Part shown: in pieces, positions 14,303 through 20,292 of the stretch
Numbering within the stretch: position 1 is the stretch's first letter
How the letters are laid out: each line of letters starts with the position of its first letter
DNA from: a virus
Reading direction: 5' to 3' (one strand)
Length of the DNA: 21,825 nucleotides
IMG/VR virus record: IMGVR_UViG_3300017917_003357
Location: 1 to 21,825 of that record
Made by a program: the position numbers and the translations under genes
The notes under the pieces: model-generated
What the model was told of the DNA's origin: nothing
The model's input: only the letters and a program-made list of their open reading frames with translations
The model's database searches: none

Positions 14303-14861
14303 AACAAAATATTTGCATTCAAGCATAGATATGCCAAATAATTTTTTATCATCTTTAAATGGATTTGACTCAAAAGATGATAGAATTTTCATCATTAAAA
14401 ATGATGCTCTTACAGAAAAAGATTTAGTTGTTAATAAAACAAAAAACATTTTTTTAGTATATACAGATGAAATGTTTTTGCTTTATCAAAATATCTCTAA
14501 TCTGCTAAAAGATGCCTGCAACATGTATAGCATAGATACAACAAAGCAAAAATATTTTATTTATGGAAAAGTTGTGCAGTACTCTTTAGAAACAAATAAC
14601 CATTGGTATGATTTTCCAGGAATTAATAAACCATTTCTTCACGGCTTTTATTTTATAGACGGTCAAGCTGAAATATTTTTTCAAAACAACGATAAAATAG
14701 AATCAAAAGTCATAAAACAAAACGACATTATAATCAACAAACCTACTGATTTAATTAAGATAAAAACAGATTCTACAATAAATGTTGTTGAATTTTATAT
14801 AGCTCCAACATATATGCTTAAGTACAATCAGCCAGGTGTATGGTGTCCAATCTTAGTATGA
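14280..14861 (+). CDS. Degenerate dioxygenase-like (cupin-fold) protein lacking iron ligands (193 aa)
   Basis: The C-terminal half, LHGFYFIDGQAEIFF, then VIKQNDIIINKPTDL, then VVEFYIAP, follows the strand order of the double-stranded beta-helix core in the neighbouring dioxygenases (Y-L-N-x-x-x-G-E-L-x-F, then x-P-x-x-G-x-L-x-x-F-P). The HxD motif, the distal His before PV, and the 2-oxoglutarate-binding Lys or Arg are not found. It is thus either a cupin-fold binding protein or a pseudoenzyme of the array. It overlaps the previous gene by 23 nt. Its TGA stop forms part of the next promoter. Homology is inferred from pattern and position only. Confidence 0.5.
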   Translation: MLKTIPSKTKYLHSSIDMPNNFLSSLNGFDSKDDRIFIIKNDALTEKDLVVNKTKNIFLVYTDEMFLLYQNISNLLKDACNMYSIDTTKQKYFIYGKVVQYSLETNNHWYDFPGINKPFLHGFYFIDGQAEIFFQNNDKIESKVIKQNDIIINKPTDLIKIKTDSTINVVEFYIAPTYMLKYNQPGVWCPILV

Positions 14862-14867
14862 TATAAT
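14859..14867 (+). promoter_or_regulatory. Extended -10 promoter TGATATAAT of the dioxygenase operon
   Basis: The TG is part of the TGA stop codon of the preceding gene. The box ends 18 nt before the ATG at 14886, and AAAAGGGGA provides a ribosome-binding site. The next eight genes overlap or lie within 1 nt of each other, so this is the likely driver of the whole cassette to 20152. Confidence 0.65.
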
Positions 14868-14885
14868 ATTTAAAAAGGGGAGTAT

Positions 14886-15584
14886 ATGTTAGAAAATGCA
14901 GAATACCTAGCAACTGGAATAATGGTTTACAGAAATGTATTTAGTCCAGAGAAAAAGTATATTGAGCGACTAGAAGACATTCTTGGAAAAGCTGATGGCT
15001 CAAGATATGGCTGGAAGCCAAGCTATACAGGCTATGGTGCAAGAAACACAAAATATAGAGATTGTTCTGATTTTAAAGTTAAATATAACTCAAACGGATC
15101 TCTTTCTACTCATGCAGATGTAATCCAGAAAGAGAACTTTACTGAGACAGACAAAGAGTTAGTAAGACTTTGGGAAGATGCTTATTACGATCAATTAAAA
15201 CCAGTTGATGACTATAGAAATTTATTTAGTATGGCACCTCTAAAATACTGGGAGTCTTTTAATTTTATTAAATATGGTCCAGACCAACATTTTCAGATAC
15301 ACTCAGACCATGGATATTCCTACACTTGTGTGCTTTCTTTGGTGGGATACTTAAATGATGATTATGAGGGTGGCGAGTTGTACTTTGACAAACTAAATCT
15401 TAAGATTAAGCCAAAAGCTGGAGATCTATATTTGTTCCCATCTTCTTATGTATATTCTCATGCAGCAATGCCAGTAACTTCTGGAACAAAGTATTCTCTT
15501 GTAACAATGCTTGATTATCTAGAAACTGCTCATACTCCAGAATACAGAAACTTAGAGGAAAAGTACTCAAAAGGTCTTTTGTAA
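14886..15584 (+). CDS. 2-oxoglutarate/Fe(II) dioxygenase, prolyl-4-hydroxylase type (232 aa)
   Basis: The iron triad is visible as His139-x-Asp141 (QIHSDHG) and His192 (YSHAAMPV), with Lys202 (GTKYSL) ten residues after the distal His for 2-oxoglutarate. Lys at this position is the collagen prolyl-4-hydroxylase form; many bacterial and phage relatives have Arg. The core YLNDDYEGGELYF and KPKAGDLYLFPS matches the family exactly. The enzyme would hydroxylate a substrate using O2 and 2-oxoglutarate, producing succinate and CO2, in the cytoplasm. It is the first gene after the cassette promoter and is coupled to the next gene by TAATG. Substrate is not shown; fibre prolines are one possibility, small molecules another. 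Confidence 0.88.
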   Translation: MLENAEYLATGIMVYRNVFSPEKKYIERLEDILGKADGSRYGWKPSYTGYGARNTKYRDCSDFKVKYNSNGSLSTHADVIQKENFTETDKELVRLWEDAYYDQLKPVDDYRNLFSMAPLKYWESFNFIKYGPDQHFQIHSDHGYSYTCVLSLVGYLNDDYEGGELYFDKLNLKIKPKAGDLYLFPSSYVYSHAAMPVTSGTKYSLVTMLDYLETAHTPEYRNLEEKYSKGLL

Positions 15585-16279
15585 TGTATACAATTTCTGC
15601 ATATAGAATAAACAACTATTGCGATATTAAACAGTCATCTGTAAAACGTAAGTGGATGGATGAAACTTATGAAAGACATGCATATCACTGCTTTCCTGTA
15701 TCTTTAACAAATAGCCTTGGCTGGAGCATATCTTTTCCTGAAGACATATCTTTTGTTTGGAGCGGAATATCTGACTCAAATAAAGAAAATGTTAAGATAT
15801 TGAATGGGGAAAAGTATGTTTCTAATGCAAGGGCTAATGCAACATTAAGTTTTAATACAGGTATTATCTTTGAAACAGATGAAACTTTAAGCATGATGGC
15901 TATTCCAGTCCCAAACGAGTTTAATCCAGATTTTCAAATTTTTACAACAATTATGACTTCTTCTTTTTTTGCTGGGGAGTTTCCAATTGTAGCCAGAATT
16001 CTTTCACCAAACAAAGTAATAACAATTAAAGCGGGCACTCCTGTAGCAAACATAATTCCTGTATCACTTACAGAGTTACAAAATTCTGAAATTGTTTTTA
16101 AGCGAAAAAGAACAAAAAAAGAACCACCCTGTAATCCAGTTCACGGAGCACAAGTAAGAAAAGAAATTTTAGATTCTGGAAAATGGACAAATTTTTATAG
16201 GGATGCAATTAATCCATGTGGGGATAAAATTGGCAGCCATGAAGTAAAAGCAATAAGACTAGGAGTAAGAGAAGAATGA
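15584..16279 (+). CDS. DUF6065-like protein, copy 1 (231 aa)
   Basis: The run RKWMDETYERHAYHCFPV (about residues 22-39), then SLGWSISFP and FVWSGIS, follows the pattern of DUF6065 proteins (R-W-M-D, a clustered A-Y-x-C-x-P, G-W, then W-x-G). Near residue 160 ITIKAGTPVANIIPVSLTEL gives the family's late G-x-P-x-x-x-I-x-P strand. The C-terminus carries an EPPCNPVHG segment. The function of DUF6065 is unknown. The beta-rich layout suggests a jelly-roll or cupin-like fold. The start overlaps the stop of the dioxygenase, and the next gene is a diverged second copy. Placement between dioxygenases suggests a partner or substrate-handling role. Confidence 0.6.
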   Translation: MYTISAYRINNYCDIKQSSVKRKWMDETYERHAYHCFPVSLTNSLGWSISFPEDISFVWSGISDSNKENVKILNGEKYVSNARANATLSFNTGIIFETDETLSMMAIPVPNEFNPDFQIFTTIMTSSFFAGEFPIVARILSPNKVITIKAGTPVANIIPVSLTELQNSEIVFKRKRTKKEPPCNPVHGAQVRKEILDSGKWTNFYRDAINPCGDKIGSHEVKAIRLGVREE

Positions 16280-16995
16280 GTATTATAAGTTTTCATTCAC
16301 ATCAAAGATATAATGATGAAGGGACCATTAACGATCCATCTCCAGCTAAGTCTTTTGTTCCTAGATGGTTTGCTTCAGCAGACAGACACTGGAAAGATCC
16401 TCATGGCAATATAATGAAAAACTCTTATGGTGGAGAATCTTTATCGTTTAAGTCATGTCCAGCTCTTTTAGATATCTTCACAGCAGGATATGTTTTAAAA
16501 ACACCGTGTGATATTAATTTTGTGGAAATTGACGGAGTAATAGTTCCACAAGTTGATGAAAGTTACGAAGGCTTTTGTGAGATACGTGGAGAAATGCCAG
16601 GATTAGAAGTTCCTTATGGGCATAGCAAAACAGGCTATCACTGGTATCCAAACTGGGGTATTGGATTGCCTGAAGGCTATAGTGCTTTATGCATGAACCC
16701 AATAAACCATTTTGAACTACCGTTCATTACTATGTCAGGAATAATAGATAGCGATAGAACAAACACACCAGGACTGCTTCCCTTTTTTATAAGAGAAGGA
16801 TTTACTGGCAAAATTAGTGCAGGCACTCCTTACTTGCAAATCATTCCCATTAAGAGGGAAGACTGGTCTATGGATAAGGTATACTATACATATGCTGGTA
16901 TCCTTAATAGGCACCAAAAACAAGCAAATGATTTTAGAGTCCCAGAAGGCGGGGCCTATAAAAAAAGATTTTGGCAAAGAAAGAGGTATGAATAA
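16276..16995 (+). CDS. DUF6065-like protein, copy 2 (239 aa)
   Basis: It shares with the preceding gene the order of a Trp-rich N-terminal part (VPRWFASADRHWKD), an ALLDIF helix, a central strand HFELPFITMSGIIDSD, and the late motif GKISAGTPYLQIIPIKRE, which aligns with KAGTPVANIIPV. Identity outside these blocks is low, so the copies are old. Several His, Asp and Glu residues exist but no clear metal triad. Overlap with copy 1 is ATGA and with the next dioxygenase TAATG. The two copies are always co-oriented here and may act together as a heteromer; that is inference. Confidence 0.55.
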   Translation: MSIISFHSHQRYNDEGTINDPSPAKSFVPRWFASADRHWKDPHGNIMKNSYGGESLSFKSCPALLDIFTAGYVLKTPCDINFVEIDGVIVPQVDESYEGFCEIRGEMPGLEVPYGHSKTGYHWYPNWGIGLPEGYSALCMNPINHFELPFITMSGIIDSDRTNTPGLLPFFIREGFTGKISAGTPYLQIIPIKREDWSMDKVYYTYAGILNRHQKQANDFRVPEGGAYKKRFWQRKRYE

Positions 16996-17696
16996 TGAAG
17001 CATGACACAAGCATGAACATGGCTAATTTTAATGCAAAGTCAATAACCCCTTCTGGATTTTTTGGCAACTCAGAGAAAAATATTGTAGAAGTAGAAAATT
17101 TTTTGACACAAGAAGAGATAGATATTCTTGTAGAATTTTCAAAGAAAAATTCTTCATTTGATGTGAATAAAACTGAATACAATGAAAATGGAACTTTAAT
17201 TTATGACGATAATGTGTGGGTAAATAGAGTTGCTACAACAGAAACGTTGTCTAAGACTGGACCAGAGATACTAGTATTAATAGAAAACATTATCAAAAGA
17301 TTTCAACTAATAATAGAAGACTTTTTTGAGGTAAAGGTGATTCCTACAGGACCAGCCCTTGTTAGATGGCCAGTAGGAGCCAGACAAGAGCCACACGCAG
17401 ACAAAGAACTGCACGAAGGTCCAGATGCTGGAACAGCAAATGCTTTTCCTTGGTACGATCTAGGAACAGTTTTTTATCTAAATGATGATTATGAGGGGGG
17501 AGAATTATACTTTCCTCAACATGGAATTGAATTTAAACCAAAGCCTGGAGCAGGATATTTCTTTCCAGGAGATATGAACTATATACATGGAGTAAGACCA
17601 ATAATTTCTGGATGTAGGTATACCTCTCCAGTATTTTGGACAATTTCAAAGCTTCCAGAAAAATGGATGGGACCAAAGGAGATAAAAAATGTTTGA
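16995..17696 (+). CDS. 2-oxoglutarate/Fe(II) dioxygenase, prolyl-4-hydroxylase type (233 aa)
   Basis: After an N-terminal helix-rich part (VENFLTQEEIDILVEF, residues about 34-49) typical of prolyl-4-hydroxylases, the metal site is His134-x-Asp136 (PHADKE) and His198 (YIHGVRPI), with Arg208 (GCRYTS) for 2-oxoglutarate. The core YLNDDYEGGELYFPQHG and KPKPGAGYFFPG is nearly identical in style to the gene at 14886. All catalytic positions are present, so it is predicted active. It overlaps the preceding gene by TAATG and the next by 8 nt, with a good AAAGGAGAT ribosome-binding site for the latter within its 3' end. The substrate is unknown. Confidence 0.9.
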   Translation: MKHDTSMNMANFNAKSITPSGFFGNSEKNIVEVENFLTQEEIDILVEFSKKNSSFDVNKTEYNENGTLIYDDNVWVNRVATTETLSKTGPEILVLIENIIKRFQLIIEDFFEVKVIPTGPALVRWPVGARQEPHADKELHEGPDAGTANAFPWYDLGTVFYLNDDYEGGELYFPQHGIEFKPKPGAGYFFPGDMNYIHGVRPIISGCRYTSPVFWTISKLPEKWMGPKEIKNV

Positions 17697-18408
17697 TGCT
17701 ATTAAGCACAAAGATCAATGCTTTACTATTGAAAACTTTATGACACCAGAAGAATGTAAGAGTGTAATTGAGTATCTTGAATGGCAAAATGAAAAAAATA
17801 TTCTAACATGGAATCAGATTTCTTTTTATGACTCTTATGCTGTTGGTTTTTGGCCTATAGACCCAAGCTTATTGATGTTTGGTTTACAACCAAATTATTT
17901 TCACGAAATATTAAAGCCAAGAATTAAAATGGCTGCACAGCAGGTAATGGAAAGAGAGCTTTCCGAAGTAAGCTATCATGCTCAAAAGTGGATTGACGGG
18001 GCCTTTGCATCGTTCCATTCCGATAACTCAGATGAAGATGGAAACCCTACTACTTTTGAAAAAAGTAAGTTTGCTGCCTTTATTTATTTAAATGAAGATT
18101 TTGAAGGAGGGTTTCTAAACTTTAAGCATTATCCAATTACAGTAAAGCCAAAGATTGGAACAATAGCAATTTTTGCTGGTGGACACACCAATGAGCATGA
18201 GGTTACAATGGTTCACGGAGGCACAAGATATACTATTGGTTCTTTTTGGGATAATGCAAATTCAACCTATGATGAAGATAGAAAAAAGCAAATGAAAGAA
18301 GAGCTAAGAGCTATTCGTGAAAAACAAGATCTTGAATATAAAAAGTGGGCTGAAGAAAAAGCAGCTGGAATTAAACCTGTGTACATTGGAAAAAATGGTG
18401 AGGTTTAA
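17689..18408 (+). CDS. 2-oxoglutarate/Fe(II) dioxygenase with C-terminal charged tail (239 aa)
   Basis: The N-terminal FTIENFMTPEECKSVIEYL is the usual prolyl-4-hydroxylase entry helix. Ligands are His110-x-Asp112 (FHSDNSDEDG), His170 (NEHEVTMV) and Arg180 (GTRYTI). The core YLNEDFEGGFLNF and KPKIGTIAIFAG fits the family. Beyond the catalytic domain is a highly charged helical tail (about residues 190-232, KQMKEELRAIREKQDLEYKK) not seen in the other copies; it may be a coiled coil for partner or substrate binding. Predicted active. The start overlaps its upstream neighbour, and the stop overlaps the next start (TAATG). Confidence 0.9.
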   Translation: MFDAIKHKDQCFTIENFMTPEECKSVIEYLEWQNEKNILTWNQISFYDSYAVGFWPIDPSLLMFGLQPNYFHEILKPRIKMAAQQVMERELSEVSYHAQKWIDGAFASFHSDNSDEDGNPTTFEKSKFAAFIYLNEDFEGGFLNFKHYPITVKPKIGTIAIFAGGHTNEHEVTMVHGGTRYTIGSFWDNANSTYDEDRKKQMKEELRAIREKQDLEYKKWAEEKAAGIKPVYIGKNGEV

Positions 18409-18992
18409 TGCAGCTAAATCCAGAGCATTTGGATAAAAGAATAATTTATTACAAAGAAATTATTTCTAATCCAAATGAAGTTATAGAGTATTTTGAGAGC
18501 ATTGATCAGACTTCCTGGGATGACTGGATCTCTAGTGACAACACTAACATAAGGCATGGATTTAGCAAACGAGTGTCTTATTTAGATTTAGATGGCAAGA
18601 ATGAAAACTTGTCATTAATATCTAGCTCAATAAAAAATGCCATAACTTCAGCAACTGAATATTATAGGTCAAAAATTGAAACAAAGGCTGTTGATGTTCC
18701 AAACTTTTTTGATATTAAAAAATATACAGACGGAGCTGACATGGGTACACACACAGACTCAGAAGATGATTCAGATAAAAAGCATCCAGTTCTTTCTGCT
18801 GTTCTATATTTAAATAATAATTATGGCGACGGAGAAATTGAATTTATTAAGCAAGGAATAAAAATAAAGCCAGAACCAGGAAGCCTAATACTTTTCCCAT
18901 CTGTCCCACCGTATTACCATAGACCAATACCAGTAACATATGGAACAAAGTATATGGTTCCATTTTTCTTGTATGAGAAGGGAGCATTTTAA
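18408..18992 (+). CDS. 2-oxoglutarate/Fe(II) dioxygenase (194 aa)
   Basis: This is a shorter copy. Metal ligands are His115-x-Asp117 (GTHTDSED) and His171 (YYHRPIPV), with Lys181 (GTKYMV) ten residues later, as in the gene at 14886. The core YLNNNYGDGEIEFIKQG followed by KPEPGSLILFPS is well conserved. The N-terminal 100 residues carry an IIYYKEIISNPNEVIEYF helix in place of the longer prolyl-hydroxylase lead. Predicted active. The Lys-type pocket pairs it with the 14886 enzyme, whereas the 16995 and 17689 copies use Arg. It ends one base before the next start. Confidence 0.88.
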   Translation: MQLNPEHLDKRIIYYKEIISNPNEVIEYFESIDQTSWDDWISSDNTNIRHGFSKRVSYLDLDGKNENLSLISSSIKNAITSATEYYRSKIETKAVDVPNFFDIKKYTDGADMGTHTDSEDDSDKKHPVLSAVLYLNNNYGDGEIEFIKQGIKIKPEPGSLILFPSVPPYYHRPIPVTYGTKYMVPFFLYEKGAF

Positions 18993-18993
18993 A

Positions 18994-19587
18994 ATGATGT
19001 TTTATGGAGCAAAAATTAAAGATAATTGTTTTTATTTTATTAAGACACTATCTGAAAATAAAAGCCTAGTTAAGTTTATAGATGAGATGGAGAATGATTC
19101 ATCATCGTATCAAATGATCCCGTCGTGGGAAAAACTTGACGGTGCCTTTAAAAAACCTCTTTACAAAAATAATAAATCTGATAACACTCGTGTTTATCAA
19201 AAATCACTATACATAATAAATAGTGTGGATAGTGGGGTTAGATATTGCTTAAACTTGTTCTGTGAAAATTCAGACTTTGATACTTTTGACATGAAAGATA
19301 TTTCTTTATACAAGATTGATTCACCTAGAGAAAAAGACATAATAAAAGAATTAGAAAGAAAAGAAGACGACCTGTACTCTGCTTATATGTTTATCAACAA
19401 TGAGCCAGGGAAGATTGAAATATTGTTCCCTAGAAATGGTCAAGCTTTTACTATAGACGAGTCTAGTATTTTTGTTGTTTCCAACAAAGAAGAAGTTCAA
19501 ATTAAATATTTTTCAGATCAGCCTTTGTATATGTCAAAAGCAAATGTTGACTTTAAAAATAAAGGGGTAGAGGATCAAAATGTATGA
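18994..19587 (+). CDS. Degenerate dioxygenase paralogue without metal ligands (197 aa)
   Basis: Start at 18994 is preferred because GGGAG lies about 10 nt upstream and the previous stop is at 18992; a frame extension to 18940 would overlap the upstream gene heavily. The N-terminus (IKDNCFYFIKTLSENKSLVKFI) resembles the entry helix of the active copies. GKIEILFPRNGQAFTIDESSIFVVSN aligns with GEIEFIKQGIKIKPEPGSLILFPS of the 18408 enzyme. HxD and the distal His are absent (the equivalent positions read SPREKD and YFSDQPLYM). It is probably a non-catalytic relative, perhaps a scaffold or heteromer partner. Overlap with the next gene is 8 nt. Confidence 0.6.
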   Translation: MMFYGAKIKDNCFYFIKTLSENKSLVKFIDEMENDSSSYQMIPSWEKLDGAFKKPLYKNNKSDNTRVYQKSLYIINSVDSGVRYCLNLFCENSDFDTFDMKDISLYKIDSPREKDIIKELERKEDDLYSAYMFINNEPGKIEILFPRNGQAFTIDESSIFVVSNKEEVQIKYFSDQPLYMSKANVDFKNKGVEDQNV

Positions 19588-20152
19588 GATAAAGGTAAAG
19601 GATCCCGTAGTAAAAAGTAACATATTTAATGATGAATATTTTAATCAAATTAAAGAATACTTTGCAAACCATGATATTTTAAAGCAAGAAGAGTACCATT
19701 ACTATGGAAGCAAAAGAGTAGACTCTTACACTGACCCACTATTAGATGAAATACAGAAAATGCTAATGCCCATGGCTAAAGAGGTATTTCAGTCAGAAAC
19801 CCTTCTTCCCACATATGCAGTATTTTCAGAGTACTCTGGACCAACTGCGTATTTAGATAAGCACAGGGACGTTGGCCCATGTACCTACACTATAGATATA
19901 TGCCTTTATAAGGGTGCTGACTGGCCTTTGTTTATTGAAGACAAAGAATATAACTGGGGACCAAACGAAGGTATATTCTTTTATGCAAATGATCAAGACC
20001 ATTGGAAAGAAGATTTTCCAGAAAAAGATAATAATAAGGTTGGGCTATTATTTTTACACTATGTAGAGCCAGACCATAAGTGGTGGTCAGTTCCAGAAAA
20101 GATGCGTCCGTTGTTAAGAAACAACATAAAACATATTAAAAAAGATAGTTAG
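19580..20152 (+). CDS. Divergent 2-oxoglutarate/Fe(II) dioxygenase-like protein (190 aa)
   Basis: Likely iron ligands are His95-x-Asp97 (DKHRDVGP) and His141 (DQDHWKED). The 2-oxoglutarate-binding basic residue is less certain: a Lys lies 12 residues after His141 rather than ten. The core differs from the other copies: YTIDICLYKGADWPLFI, EYNWGPNEGIFFYAND, then KVGLLFLHYVEPDHKWW. This pattern is seen in small phage dioxygenases that are not classical prolyl hydroxylases. The protein closes the cassette; its stop is followed by about 140 nt without genes before the reductase. Substrate unknown. Confidence 0.75.
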   Translation: MYEIKVKDPVVKSNIFNDEYFNQIKEYFANHDILKQEEYHYYGSKRVDSYTDPLLDEIQKMLMPMAKEVFQSETLLPTYAVFSEYSGPTAYLDKHRDVGPCTYTIDICLYKGADWPLFIEDKEYNWGPNEGIFFYANDQDHWKEDFPEKDNNKVGLLFLHYVEPDHKWWSVPEKMRPLLRNNIKHIKKDS

Positions 20153-20180
20153 AGCATTTAAAAAAGAAAAGCACTGTTCA

Positions 20181-20199
20181 CCTAAACTATACATTTAGG
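20181..20199. other. Weak hairpin after the dioxygenase operon
   Basis: CCTAAA and TTTAGG form a 6-bp stem with a 7-nt loop, 28 nt after the stop at 20152. There is no T run after it, so it is at best a weak terminator. Confidence 0.25.
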
Positions 20200-20233
20200 A
20201 TTAATTTGTGCGTAAAACTTACTTAAAATGTTA

Positions 20234-20242
20234 TGCTATACT
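20234..20242 (+). promoter_or_regulatory. Extended -10 promoter TGCTATACT of the reductase gene
   Basis: The -10 box ends 50 nt before the ATG at 20293, giving a leader of about 45 nt. The 11-nt string TGCTATACTTA is the same as in the lysozyme promoter. No clear -35 hexamer is seen. Confidence 0.6.
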
Positions 20243-20245
20243 TAT

Positions 20246-20270
20246 AGTACTCTACAAAAGTTAGAGTACT
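20246..20270 (+). promoter_or_regulatory. 5'-end hairpin of the reductase mRNA
   Basis: A 9-bp perfect stem (AGTACTCTA/TAGAGTACT) with a 7-nt loop begins 4 nt after the -10 box, at the predicted transcription start. No T tract follows, so it is not a terminator. It may stabilise the transcript or be an operator. AAAGG near 20281 serves the start. Confidence 0.5.
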
Positions 20271-20292
20271 TATCTCTTTGAAAGGTTTTTAT

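Noticed and set aside
18940-18993. 18-codon N-terminal extension of the degenerate dioxygenase gene
   Set aside because: It overlaps the active upstream gene by 53 nt, has no ribosome-binding site and reads unlike the family; the ATG at 18994 fits better.
20181-20199. Terminator after the dioxygenase cassette
   Set aside because: Only six base pairs, A/T-rich and without a T run.
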